Source of the DNA: Tragulus kanchil
Lineage: Eukaryota; Chordata; Mammalia; Artiodactyla; Tragulidae
Assembly: GCA_022376925.1 (NCBI GenBank)
Contig: JAIOJX010000025.1
Location: 99,971,608-100,035,607, forward strand
DNA: 64,000 bases
Direction: 5' to 3'
Shown: in pieces, positions 1-10,152 of the stretch
Numbering within the stretch: position 1 is the stretch's first letter
Layout: every line of letters begins with the position of its first letter
Translations under genes and position numbers: made by a program
Notes under the pieces: model-generated
What the model was told of the DNA's origin: nothing
Database searches by the model: none
Seen by the model: the letters and a program-made list of their open reading frames with translations, nothing else

Positions 1-610
1 GGCTTTAAAGATTTTTTCTAAGCTGACTCCTAAGAGTTTTATAGCTTTATGTTTTATATTTAAATCTATAGCCCATTTAAAATTAATTTTTCAGGTATAA
101 AGTTTATGTTGAGGTCCTTTTTTCCTTCTTTTTCTTTTGTGCATTGTTGTGTGACATCTCCAATATATTTTGAAGAGATGATTCTCCCTCTATAAAAAAT
201 GTTGTTACCCTTTTGTGAAAAATCATTTGTGAATACATGTAAGGGTCTATTTTGGGTTCTCTATTCTGTTGCATTGATTTGTGTGCCTATCTCTCTGCCT
301 GTACCACAGAGTCTTGATCATTGCTGCTGTAAGTATTGAAGTCAGGCAGAATGATTCCACCTACTTTACTCTTCCTTTGGAAAATGATCTTAGCCGTTGT
401 AGTTTCTTTGATATCTTATATAATCTTTAGAATGATCTTGCCCATGTGCGTGAATATCTTGCTGGAATTTTAATAGAACTAATTTTCAGCCTATATATAA
501 ATTTGGAAAGAACTGACATTTTTGCTAGGTTGAGTCTTCCCAGTTTGCATGTTTCTCCGTTTATTTTGATCTTAGTTTCTTTCATCAGCATTTTTTTAAT
601 TGTAGGGTCA
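1..610 (-). mobile_element. L1 LINE fragment, antisense (ORF2 3' part)
   Basis: The plus strand reads like the complement of the 3' part of mammalian L1 ORF2. It includes the stretch that normally reads 'cattgat..gtgcctatctct..taccac' near 270-310 and the 'gaagtcaggcagaatgattcc' type segment near 340-360, in the expected order. Many substitutions and stops are present, so this is a dead fragment. The left end is cut by the window edge. The right limit near 605 is approximate. Confidence 0.65.
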
Positions 611-1011
611 AGTAGTACTGGACGTCCAAACTTCGTGTTGTCTCCGCTGTCACTATTCAGGTTGGGGATCTCCGCAGGCTCTTCTGTAACATCATCCTGG
701 GGCCTAGGGTGACTGGTGTTAGGGAAACTAAATAAATAGTCTTGTCTAAGCTTCAGAGACAAAGCAGAGCAGGCCTTTGACCTTGCTTCTAGCCTGCTTG
801 GATGCCACTGCCCTGACTGTGAGTGCCCTGACAGCCTACTATGAGTTTGAGACTTGTAGCACAATAGATAAGACAGAAGGAAGCTTGAAATTGTTGATCC
901 CCTGGAGGGGTCCTGGTCAGCCAAGTCCCAGGCTGAATAGCAATCCAAGTTTTACATGACAAAACCAACAGCATTAACCAGAGCTGCAATACAAACAAAA
1001 CCATGAAACCA
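611..1011. other. Unassigned sequence, no gene seen
   Basis: Short open frames here (for example minus 427-948) overlap the L1 relic and show no recognisable domain. The stretch is moderately GC-rich compared with its surroundings and could be an unrecognised LTR or old repeat. I see no splice-flanked coding exon. Confidence 0.4.
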
Positions 1012-1039
1012 GAGTATAAGGACAACAACAACAAAAACA

Positions 1040-1500
1040 CTCCTTATAGTCAAAGCTGCGATTTTCCCAGTAGTCATGTATGGATGTGAGGGTTGGACCA
1101 TAAAGAAGGCTGAGTGCCGAAGAATTGATGCCATTAAACTGTGGTGTTGGAGAAGGATCTTGAGAGTCCCTTGGACTGCAAGGAGATCAAACCAATCAAT
1201 CCTAAAGGAAATCAACCCTGAACATTCACTGAAAGAACTGATGCTGAAGCTGAAGCTCCAATACTTTGGCCATCTGATGCAAAGAGCTGAGCTACTAGAA
1301 AAGACTCCGATGATGAGCAAGATAGAAGGCAGAAGGAGAAGAAGAAGCCAGAGGATGAGATGGTTGGATGGCATCACTGAGTCAATGAACATGAGTCAGA
1401 GCAAATTCCAGGTGATGGTGAAGGACCCAGAAACCTGGCATGCTGCAGTCCATGAGGGCACAAAGAGTCAGACTGAGTGACTGAACTGAATTGAACTGAG
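1040..1500 (+). mobile_element. BovB LINE 3' end with reverse-transcriptase C-terminus
   Basis: A 5'-truncated BovB (RTE-clade LINE) copy. The open frame 1076-1480 gives 134 residues matching the C-terminal end of the BovB ORF2 protein: MYGCEGWTIKK at the start, then LWCWRRILRVPWTARRSN, LQYFGHLMQR and RMRWLDGITESM. The endonuclease and the catalytic reverse-transcriptase core are absent, so it cannot mobilise itself. The element ends in the ACTGA-type tail typical of BovB (about 1480-1500). The frame is intact over this part, consistent with a fairly young insertion, but it is not a host gene. BovB supplies the retrotransposition machinery for the Bov-tA SINEs that fill this window (established knowledge). 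Confidence 0.92.
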
Positions 1501-1691
1501 AAGCAAAATACCTGGTGAAGGTCTGGGCTCTTCATTAGTCCTTGACTGCCAGGGTTGGGAGCAGGGTCACAGTGTTATTAGTGGTGTTTGACTGGAATAG
1601 AACTATTATCTGAAATTCTGTTTTGCTTGGGTACCCTGTCCTGGTACTTTGGCTAAAGAGAATAGGCTTTGCTTTGGACTTCTTTTATCTG

Positions 1692-1752
1692 CAGGCTACA
1701 GTCTACAGGGTTGCAGAGTAGGACAGAACTGAAGTGACTTAGCATGCACATA
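1692..1752 (+). mobile_element. Bov-tA/BovB-type 3' fragment
   Basis: A short stretch of the shared BovB/Bov-tA 3' end: 'ctacagtctacagggttgca', then 'gacagaactgaagtgactta' and 'gcatgcac'. It lacks the tRNA-like head. The duplicate is at 2785-2845. Confidence 0.6.
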
Positions 1753-2132
1753 CACTCCTGGTTCCAAGTTGCTGGTTTCCTCACTGACCTGTGGCTCTAC
1801 TAGATGGTCTGTTTTCTACTCTACATCTATTATAATACCTTACCGTTGTGATACATAACAAAAGATTTTTCAGCTGTACCTAGCCAGGGGAACAGGAGAA
1901 AGTACATGTAGTCCATCTTTTTGAAAGCAGAATTTAGAAACTATAGAGTAAATCTTACCAATATGCAATGTGTGCTTCTATTCTCTGCTTTATTATTATT
2001 ACAAAAGGCTGGTATTAACCCTACTGCATTTATAAGGAAGCAGAACAAAAGTGCCCTATCCAACTGTATCTGATCAGTTTGTGTATAGTTTTACCCTATC
2101 AACTGAGTATAAAAACAACAACAACAAAAACA

Positions 2133-2593
2133 CTCCTTATAGTCAAAGCTGCGATTTTCCCAGTAGTCATGTATGGATGTGAGGGTTGGACCATAAAGAA
2201 GGCTGAGTGCCGAAGAATTGATGCCATTAAACTGTGGTGTTGGAGAAGGATCTTGAGAGTCCCTTGGACTGCAAGGAGATCAAACCAATCAATCCTAAAG
2301 GAAATCAACCCTGAACATTCACTGAAAGAACTGATGCTGAAGCTGAAGCTCCAATACTTTGGCCATCTGATGCAAAGAGCTGAGCTACTAGAAAAGACTC
2401 CGATGATGAGCAAGATAGAAGGCAGAAGGAGAAGAAGAAGCCAGAGGATGAGATGGTTGGATGGCATCACTGAGTCAATGAACATGAGTCAGAGCAAATT
2501 CCAGGTGATGGTGAAGGACCCAGAAACCTGGCATGCTGCAGTCCATGAGGGCACAAAGAGTCAGACTGAGTGACTGAACTGAATTGAACTGAG
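2133..2593 (+). mobile_element. BovB LINE 3' end, second copy (D1)
   Basis: Identical to 1040-1500 at offset 1093. The open frame starts earlier here (2079) only because the junction spacer happens to keep the frame open; those extra residues are not BovB protein. It should be counted once if D1 is an assembly duplication. Confidence 0.9.
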
Positions 2594-3487
2594 AAGCAAA
2601 ATACCTGGTGAAGGTCTGGGCTCTTCATTAGTCCTTGACTGCCAGGGTTGGGAGCAGGGTCACAGTGTTATTAGTGGTGTTTGACTGGAATAGAACTATT
2701 ATCTGAAATTCTGTTTTGCTTGGGTACCCTGTCCTGGTACTTTGGCTAAAGAGAATAGGCTTTGCTTTGGACTTCTTTTATCTGCAGGCTACAGTCTACA
2801 GGGTTGCAGAGTAGGACAGAACTGAAGTGACTTAGCATGCACATACACTCCTGGTTCCAAGTTGCTGGTTTCCTCACTGACCTGTGGCTCTACTAGATGG
2901 TCTGTTTTCTACTCTACATCTATTATAATACCTTACCGTTGTGATACATAACAAAAGATTTTTCAGCTGTACCTAGCCAGGGGAACAGGAGAAAGTACAT
3001 GTAGTCCATCTTTTTGAAAGCAGAATTTAGAAACTATAGAGTAAATCTTACCAATATGCAATGTGTGCTTCTATTCTCTGCTTTATTATTATTACAAAAG
3101 GCTGGTATTAACCCTACTGCATTTATAAGGAAGCAGAACAAAAGTGCCCTATCCAACTGTATCTGATCAGTTTGTGTATAGTACTAATCTGTACCAAATT
3201 CATATATTTTTAAAGACTGAACTCTCTTCATATGAATACAATAGTGAAGGTTATTAAAACTTATGTAAATGCCTGGGTTACACTGACTCCAGGTAGAAGT
3301 TAAAAAATATGCCAATTTCAGTTTACTGTCCATATTGCAATACTGCATGAAAGTATGCCAGTTCAAGATATGTTTTTGAGTTCTGACAGAATATTTAAGA
3401 GTCCTGGTTCTTCTAATGTCTTGCTGCTTTTCAGGCATTTTGTTTTTCTGGATGTTAGTTTCCAAACCTGCTCACAAGAGAGGGGAG

Positions 3488-3530
<43 letters not shown>
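3488..3530. repeat. (TA)n(TG)n microsatellite
   Basis: About ten TA units run directly into about twelve TG units. It precedes a short L1 3' tail-like stretch at 3575-3632 ('ttttaaagcaattatcttcc' followed by A-rich sequence), which resembles the end of ruminant L1 copies. Confidence 0.9.
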
Positions 3531-3531
<1 letters not shown>

Positions 3532-3639
3532 ATGCAGCTGTTTGCATTGTTGCATTGTTGCATTTTTGTAAAGCAAAAACCAGCACAACATTTTAAAGCA
3601 ATTATCTTCCAATTAAAAATAAAAAATGGAGGGTCATTA

Positions 3640-3765
3640 AAAAAGAGTGGTGATAACACCTGCTTTGCTTATTTCTCAAGGTTATTGTAAGGATCTAACA
3701 AGATAACATATATACAAATATTTTATAAATTATTAGGCTATTTATAAGTATAAAATGTTATTTTC
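3640..3765 (+). mobile_element. MIR SINE relic
   Basis: Contains the MIR-like order 'gtgataacacctgctttgct', 'aaggttattgtaaggat', 'aacaagataacatatata', matching the MIR 3' half in sense. It is old and diverged. Confidence 0.55.
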
Positions 3766-4143
3766 ATCTCCATCATTATTACTCAAATGATTGTAAATAT
3801 TCCCCTCTCCAGAAAAATAGAAAGTAATAAAAAATATGCTTAAGGAAGGCAATATCAGTAATCACAAGTATAGTCAATGTACCTATTGTATATTTAATAA
3901 ATTTGAGTTTATTTTTTAAGACTATGATATTACATACACAAATATGTGATAAAGAATTTCATGTAATTATATAAACCGAGGATATTAGCTATGAGATTTA
4001 TTTTCCTGGAAATTTAAGCATTAGATTTGGTATCCAATGGAGTTTAAATACACAGCATGAAGAAGGAAAATTGTCCACTCTAAACCCCGTTTCATTTCAA
4101 CATGAGGTATCTAATCCTGAGAGGCTAGTCACTTTAAATACAC

Positions 4144-4775
4144 CCTGTTCTTCCCACACCAGTATTCCCCTTCATTCCCTCCTACCCATTCTTCAGGATG
4201 CTACCAATATCCTCACCTCCTTCACGGTCTTTCTCTGACAATTCCAGCCCACTCTACTCATCATTTTCTGAAATCCTATTACTCTTATAGCCTGAATCAC
4301 AAATTTAGGCATTTAATAATATATTGTCTTGTATTGTTTTCTAATTGTGTCCTGGGTATTTTCTCTCTCATGCTAGTAACACCCAGGCTTGTAACTTCCC
4401 AGCAAAGGACCAAGTCATATGCATTTCTGTTTCTCCTTTAGCAATTAGAAAATACAGCATAGGGCTTCCCTGGTGATCCAGTGGGTAAAGAGCCCTCCTT
4501 GCAGTGCAAGTGGCACTGGATCCATCCCTGGCCCCAGAAGATCCCATGTGCCACTGAGCATCTGGGTCAGTATGACCAATTACAAGCCAGCACTCTGGAG
4601 CACATGCGCCCAGAGATGGTGCTCTGCAACAAGTGAGGCCACTGCAATGGGAGGCCCACACAGGCCAAAGAATAAAGATGAATGAAAATAAATGATGACT
4701 TAGAGGCAAGAAAAAAATAGCAAAAATGCAGCATATAACAGGTGCTCAAAGAATCATTATTAATTGACTAAATGA
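4144..4775 (+). mobile_element. L2 LINE 3' end, interrupted by a CHR SINE
   Basis: The first part (4144-4448) has the pyrimidine-rich L2 3' character. After the SINE, 'aacaggtgctcaaagaatca' near 4738-4757 is the L2 terminal motif (cf. 'taggtgctcaataaat'). The SINE at 4462-4721 splits it. The duplicate is at 5320-5940. Confidence 0.6.
4462..4721 (+). mobile_element. CHR-type SINE
   Basis: Starts 'gggcttccctggtgatccag', continues with a tRNA-derived head ('tgcagtgcaag', 'ggatccatccctggcc') and ends in an A-rich tail near 4680-4720. The target-site duplication is aaaatacagcata at 4449-4461 and aaaatgcagcata at 4723-4735 (one mismatch at 4728). In the D2 second copy (5893) that base restores a perfect target-site duplication. 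Confidence 0.85.
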
Positions 4776-5626
4776 CTTTTCATGGTACATTATAACTCTT
4801 TAGCTCTACAGTATTAAAGAAGTATAGAGAACAAGACCACCAGTGCCATATTATGGTGCAAAATGATGAAGTCATTCAATATATCTGGACTCTTGACAGC
4901 TACTGAGATACCTTATTGATAGAGTGAACAGTATCAGTGAACTAAAGGGCCATCAAAAATAGCTCCCATACATTTGAACTTGAGAATGCATCATCACTAT
5001 CTACTGAATGGGCTAGTTTAAAAAAAAATTTTGAATTCTAGTGCACCATTTACTTAAGTTCTGCCGACATCAACCTTTCTGATATCTATTGCCTCAAAGT
5101 AAGTAAAGAAGACCAGAAGGGTTAATTTGTAATGGAGTGTTATCCTATTTCACACATGGACTGTATCCCCAGGGAAATGAGACAAAAGATTTTGATTTAG
5201 GAAACTTCTGATTTTTGGAAAAATCTATGAAGTTCTTTTACCTCATTTAAGAAAAAATGCACATCTTTGGGTTACCACTGGATTCTTGGGAATCATCTAG
5301 CTAGCCTTCTCATTTATAGACCCTGTTCTTCCCACACCAGTATTCCCTTCATTTTCCTTTGGATGCTACCAATATCCTCACCTCCTTCACGGTCTTTCTC
5401 TGACAATTCCAGCCCACTCTACTCATCATTTTCTGAAATCCTATTACTCTTATAGCCTGAATCACAAATTTAGGCATTTAATAATATATTGTCTTGTATT
5501 GTTTTCTAATTGTGTCCTGGGTATTTTCTCTCTCATGCTAGTAACACCCAGGCTTGTAACTTCCCAGCAAAGGACCAAGTCATATGCATTTCTGTTTCTC
5601 CTTTAGCAATTAGAAAATACAGCATA

Positions 5627-5886
5627 GGGCTTCCCTGGTGATCCAGTGGGTAAAGAGCCCTCCTTGCAGTGCAAGTGGCACTGGATCCATCCCTGGCCCC
5701 AGAAGATCCCATGTGCCACTGAGCATCTGGGTCAGTATGACCAATTACAAGCCAGCACTCTGGAGCACATGCGCCCAGAGATGGTGCTCTGCAACAAGTG
5801 AGGCCACTGCAATGGGAGGCCCACACAGGCCAAAGAATAAAGATGAATGAAAATAAATGATGACTTAGAGGCAAGAAAAAAATAGC
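5627..5886 (+). mobile_element. CHR-type SINE, second copy (D2)
   Basis: Same element as 4462-4721 at offset 1165. Its flanking target-site duplication is perfect here because position 5893 is a. Confidence 0.85.
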
Positions 5887-6863
5887 AAAAATACAGCATA
5901 TAACAGGTGCTCAAAGAATCATTATTAATTGACTAAATGACTTTTCATGGTACATTATAACTCTTTAGCTCTACAGTATTAAAGAAGTATAGAGAACAAG
6001 ACCACCAGTGCCATATTATGGTGCAAAATGATGAAGTCATTCAATATATCTGGACTCTTGACAGCTACTGAGATACCTTATTGATAGAGTGAACAGTATC
6101 AGTGAACTAAAGGGCCATCAAAAATAGCTCCCATACATTTGAACTTGAGAATGCATCATCACTATCTACTGAATGGGCTAGTTTAAAAAAAAATTTTGAA
6201 TTCTAGTGCACCATTTACTTAAGTTCTGCCGACATCAACCTTTCTGATATCTATTGCCTCAAAGTAAGTAAAGAAGACCAGAAGGGTTAATTTGTAATGG
6301 AGTGTTATCCTATTTCACACATGGACTGTATCCCCAGGGAAATGAGACAAAAGATTTTGATTTAGGAAACTTCTGATTTTTGGAAAAATCTATGAAGTTC
6401 TTTTACCTCATTTAAGAAAAAAAATGCACATCTTTGAGGAAGTTACCACTGGATTCTTGGGAATCATCTAGCTAGCCTTCTCATTTATAGACCAGAAGCC
6501 TGCAAATTAACACAACAACACTTCATGTCATAAGAGTCCCTTTACAAGTTCATAAATCATTCAAAAAAAAAAACACTGTTTTTACTACTTCACTCATTTA
6601 TCTGCTAGTTTTTCAATAAGTATCTCAAAGCCAAAGTTCATATATTTTGTAATCAGAGTATTAAAAGTCTAAACTGTGAACTTCTCACTTAGTCTAAATA
6701 CACGACTCTAAATCTAATGGCTCCATTTTCTCATGGGAAAAATGGACAAAGCAATATTTACTTTTCAGGATTCTTACTGAGAATTCATTGTCTCCTTTAA
6801 GAAATGTGTCTAGCACTATTCAGAAAAATACACAAGAGTATAAAGAATAAGTTACTTTCTATA

Positions 6864-7094
6864 TTGGGTCTTCTCCTGTGGCGCTAGTGGTAAAGAATCC
6901 ACCAGCAAATGCAGGAAAAGCAAGAGATGCAGGTATGAAATGTGGATTTGATCCCTGGGTGGGGAATAGCCCCTGCAGTGGGAAGTGACAACCTATTCCA
7001 ATTTTCATTGCCTGAAAAATTCCATGGACAGAGGAGCCTGGTGAGCTACAGTCCATGGTGTTTCATAGAGTCTGACATGACTGAGCACACACAA
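6864..7094 (+). mobile_element. Bov-tA/ART2-type SINE
   Basis: tRNA-Glu-derived head ('agtggtaaagaatccaccag'), 'gatttgatccctgggt' B-box region, and the BovB-shared tail 'ccatggacagaggagcctgg' followed by 'ctacagtccatgg' and 'gactgagcacaca'. Diverged but full length. The duplicate is at 8059-8289. Confidence 0.88.
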
Positions 7095-7295
7095 ACATAG
7101 GAGAACCATTTTTTTTATTATAATGTCAAAATCATCATTATTGTTTACCTTATCTTTAGAGGAGAGCACACATTATTGATTAAAATGTAAAAATAATCAA
7201 ATTTTATAACTAAGCTATGATACCTTAGTAGTGGAGAAGAAGGAACCTCAAAAAACCTAATTATCAGAAAGTATACTTGAAGAAAACCCTGGAAA

Positions 7296-7410
7296 AGAAA
7301 ATGTCAACTCATTCCAGTATTCTTGCCTGGGGAATCCCATGGACAGAGGAGCCTGGTCCATAGAGTTGAAGTTGGACACAACTAAAGTGATTTAGTCCCC
7401 ACACACATGT
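7296..7410 (+). mobile_element. Bov-tA 3' fragment
   Basis: Only the 3' half is present: 'ttccagtattcttgcctggg', 'cccatggacagaggagcctg', then 'ggacacaactaaagtga'. The tRNA-like head is missing. The duplicate is at 8491-8605. Confidence 0.8.
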
Positions 7411-8058
7411 TTAGAATAGAGGATTCTTGTTATGAGTCTTAGAGATAAAGAATTACTCATGGGGACTCTGGAGACAAGGTGGTTGGATATATTTAGATCC
7501 CAGATAAATTTATCAGGAGAGTATGTGGTGAAGAGGAGTATATGACATTAGGACATCACTGAAATCTATTTCAGTAAAATACATGTTAGGAGAGATAAGA
7601 CAAATGGAATTCATTTGAGAAAAGGTCAGACTTGATGATTGACTGAAACAGGTCAATTACTGAAGAAAAAGAGTCAAAGATGATTCTCAAGTACCTAGTT
7701 TGGGAAACGAAGTATATAGTGAAAAGATGAGTTCTTCATTTACAAAAAAATAAATCAATTCAAAAAAAACACTGTTTTTACTACTTCACTCATTTATCTG
7801 CTAGTTTTCAATAAGTATCTCAAAGCCAAAGTTCATATATTTTGTAATCAGAGTATTAAAAGTCTAAACTGTGAACTTCTCACTTAGTCTAAATACACGA
7901 CTCTAAATCTAATGGCTCCATTTTCTCATGGGAAAAATGGACAAAGCAATATTTACTTTTCAGGATTCTTACTGAGAATTCATTGTCTCCTTTAAGAAAT
8001 GTGTCTAGCACTATTCAGAAAAATACACAAGAGTATAAAGAATAAGTTACTTTCTATA

Positions 8059-8289
8059 TTGGGTCTTCTCCTGTGGCGCTAGTGGTAAAGAATCCACCAG
8101 CAAATGCAGGAAAAGCAAGAGATGCAGGTATGAAATGTGGATTTGATCCCTGGGTGGGGAATAGCCCCTGCAGTGGGAAGTGACAACCTATTCCAATTTT
8201 CATTGCCTGAAAAATTCCATGGACAGAGGAGCCTGGTGAGCTACAGTCCATGGTGTTTCATAGAGTCTGACATGACTGAGCACACACAA
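8059..8289 (+). mobile_element. Bov-tA/ART2-type SINE, second copy (D3)
   Basis: Same element as 6864-7094 at offset 1195. Confidence 0.88.
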
Positions 8290-8490
8290 ACATATGAGAA
8301 CCATTTTTTTTATTATAATGTCAAAATCATCATTATTGTTTACCTTATCTTTAGAGGAGAGCACACATTATTGATTAAAATGTAAAAATAATCAAATTTT
8401 ATAACTAAGCTATGATACCTTAGTAGTGGAGAAGAAGGAACCTCAAAAAACCTAATTATCAGAAAGTATACTTGAAGAAAACCCTGGAAA

Positions 8491-8605
8491 AGAAAATGTC
8501 AACTCATTCCAGTATTCTTGCCTGGGGAATCCCATGGACAGAGGAGCCTGGTCCATAGAGTTGAAGTTGGACACAACTAAAGTGATTTAGTCCCCACACA
8601 CATGT
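8491..8605 (+). mobile_element. Bov-tA 3' fragment, second copy (D3)
   Basis: Same element as 7296-7410 at offset 1195. Confidence 0.8.
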
Positions 8606-8928
8606 TTAGAATAGAGGATTCTTGTTATGAGTCTTAGAGATAAAGAATTACTCATGGGGACTCTGGAGACAAGGTGGTTGGATATATTTAGATCCCAGAT
8701 AAATTTATCAGGAGAGTATGTGGTGAAGAGGAGTATATGACATTAGGACATCACTGAAATCTATTTCAGTAAAATACATGTTAGGAGAGATAAGACAAAT
8801 GGAATTCATTTGAGAAAAGGTCAGACTTGATGATTGACTGAAACAGGTCAATTACTGAAGAAAAAGAGTCAAAGATGATTCTCAAGTACCTAGTTTGGGA
8901 AACGAAGTATATAGTGAAAAGATGAGTT

Positions 8929-9456
8929 TATGTTGAGCCAGGATGGACTTTAGATGCATTATAGTTAAATGCTTCTTCCTATGTCTCACATGCCCTATCA
9001 GGAAAAGAAAATTCCTCCAGTATGATACTTCTGACTTTCTCTCTCCTTGCACATTGTGGCCTTGGGGAGGAATGGTTTCTTTGGAAAACTGGGAAAAGTT
9101 ACATGGGCAAAGTTACTCCTCAATTATGAAGAAACCTGACTATGCATAGCATGATCTCTCCTGTTTTACTCCATACTGAAGATTTGTAGGTTGTGTGGGA
9201 TCTTGTCCTTTGGAGAACAAACTGATCAATGCGTGCTTCATATTAGCAGTCTCGCTTACCCATAAGCTGCATGTCTTAACCTAATCAACGCTTGACTTTC
9301 ATTTTATTAGTGCTGAAGCAGGAAAGAAAAGTGCTGAGGGAGGAATGAAAAGTGCATCTATCTTATTGATGAATCTTCAGAGACCACACAACAAGGCAAT
9401 CTTCCTGAAACTTAACTGCACATCTGAGACTCTGTTTGGGCATCTCAAAAAATGTA
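8929..9456. other. Unassigned sequence, no gene seen
   Basis: I see no coding signal beyond a 68-codon frame at 8943-9149 that matches nothing I recognise. With 11460-11572, which has an aataaa followed by pyrimidine-rich sequence near 11505-11530, this could be the two halves of an old LTR into which the chimeric retroposon inserted. That reading is speculative. Confidence 0.3.
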
Positions 9457-9471
9457 CTCATTTAAATTTTT
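9457..9471. repeat. Target-site duplication, left, of chimeric retroposon
   Basis: The 15-mer ctcatttaaattttt here is repeated exactly at 10138-10152, immediately outside the first base of the CHR SINE. No other target-site duplication was seen between the SINE and the 7SL part. Confidence 0.88.
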
Positions 9472-9570
9472 GTTTGTTTGTTTTTATAGAGGGGTATACA
9501 AAATTTAACTAGTTAGTTGTACAGAAAATTTAGGGCCCCTTACTTAAATCAGGGATCCAAAGCAAACAAA

Positions 9571-9869
9571 AGAGACAGGGTCTGGCTATATTGCCCAGGC
9601 TGCAGTGCAGTGGCTACTCACAGGTACCATCCCAAGACTGATCAGCACAGGAGTTTTGACCTGCTATGTTTCTGACCTGAGTCAATTTACCTTTCCTTAG
9701 GCAACCTGGTGGTCCCCTGTTACCGGGAGGTCACAATATTAATGCCAAACTTGGTGCGGACACCTGATCGGCATAGTGCACGGCAGCCCAGAACTCCCGC
9801 ACTCAAGCGATCCCCCAGCTTCAGCCTCTCAAGTAGCTGGGACTACAGGTGCGCACCACCATGCCCAGC
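9571..9869 (-). pseudogene. 7SL (SRP) RNA pseudogene, full length
   Basis: The minus strand matches signal recognition particle 7SL RNA from end to end in 299 nt, the length of the mammalian RNA. Recognisable landmarks are the Alu-domain start 'gctgggcatggtggtgcg', 'cctgtagtcccagctact', the S-domain piece 'gtgacctcccgg', 'ggggaccaccaggttgcc', 'caggtcaaaactcctgtgct', and the end 'gccagaccctgtctct'. Many changes are CpG-decay type (for example gggcgcgg to gggcatgg at the 5' end), so it is not likely to make functional SRP RNA. Unlike an independent 7SL retropseudogene, it has no poly-A directly after its 3' end and no target-site duplication of its own. Instead it is embedded in the 9472-10137 composite. 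Identification rests on my knowledge of the 7SL sequence. Confidence 0.9.
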
Positions 9870-9871
9870 AA

Positions 9872-10137
9872 TTTTTTTTTTTTGGCCACTTCTATTGGTC
9901 TTTCATTCATCTATTTTCATCCATCTTTGTTCTATGGCCTGTGTGGGCCTCCCATCACAGTGGCCTCATTGCAGAGCACTGGCTCTGGGCGCAGGAGCTC
10001 CAGAGCTCCAGTTCGGTAGTTGGACACATCAGTTCAGCCACTCTGCAGCACATGGAATCTTCCCAGGCCAGGGATCGAACCAGCACCCCTTGCACTGCAA
10101 CGCTGTGTCCTTACCCACTGGACCACCAGGGAAGCCC
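9872..10137 (-). mobile_element. CHR-type SINE (5' part of the chimera)
   Basis: The plus strand ends 'cccactggaccaccaggg' then 'aagccc', the complement of the CHR start. The tRNA-derived region ('gccagggatcgaaccagca') lies near 10067-10086. The A-tail is the T12 run at 9872-9883. The SINE 5' end abuts the right-hand target-site duplication, while its A-tail abuts the 7SL 5' end, not the other duplication. Confidence 0.88.
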
Positions 10138-10152
10138 CTCATTTAAATTTTT
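10138..10152. repeat. Target-site duplication, right, of chimeric retroposon
   Basis: Exact repeat of the 15-mer ctcatttaaattttt at 9457-9471. Confidence 0.88.

Larger units (their letters stand above)
1012..3182. repeat. Direct duplication D1 (false-duplication candidate)
   Basis: Copy 1 is 1012-2089 and copy 2 is 2105-3182, offset 1093 bp. A 15-bp spacer (2090-2104, tttaccctatcaact) separates them. The only differences I see are two bases at the left edge (gg at 1020-1021, aa at 2113-2114). Both copies carry the same BovB 3' end and the same SINE fragment. Confidence 0.95.
4142..6493. repeat. Direct duplication D2 (false-duplication candidate)
   Basis: Copy 1 is 4142-5322 and copy 2 is 5320-6493; they share the 3-bp microhomology acc at the junction. 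The offset is 1178 at the left edge and 1165 inside. Differences cluster at the junction-proximal ends: 13 bp missing near 5346-5364 compared with 4170-4195, and an altered stretch near 5270 compared with 6437. One interior substitution is g at 4728 and a at 5893. Confidence 0.95.
6553..8928. repeat. Direct duplication D3 (false-duplication candidate)
   Basis: Copy 1 is 6553-7733 and copy 2 is 7751-8928, with a 17-bp spacer (7734-7750). The interior offset is 1195. The left edge of copy 2 has a one-base insertion and A/T-run length changes. One interior substitution is g at 7100 and t at 8295. The spacer resembles the true left flank of copy 1 (tttacaag..taaatca). Confidence 0.95.
9472..10137 (-). 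mobile_element. Chimeric CHR-SINE / 7SL RNA retroposon
   Basis: Read on the minus strand, the order is: CHR SINE (10137 down to 9884), its 12-base A-tail (9883-9872), a complete 7SL RNA sequence (9869-9571), about 85 bp of other sequence, and a tail made of ataaaaacaaacaaaca (about 9488-9472). The whole block is bounded by a single exact 15-bp target-site duplication (9457-9471 and 10138-10152). The SINE begins directly at the duplication, as a retroposon 5' end should. The simplest reading is that a transcript started in the CHR SINE, ran through an adjacent 7SL copy and its 3' flank, and was retrotransposed as one molecule. The second copy is at 10620-11285. Confidence 0.82.

Noticed and set aside
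4368..5874. A 113-codon minus-strand frame containing a WASHCSGLTCC-type peptide as a conserved protein
   Set aside because: It is the reverse complement of the CHR SINE and its L2 flank; similar peptides recur at other antisense CHR copies (for example 9776-10201 and 41435-41743).
9578..9869. Alu-like primate SINE, suggesting human contamination
   Set aside because: The match continues through the 7SL S domain that Alu elements lack, and it lies in the same block as a ruminant CHR SINE.
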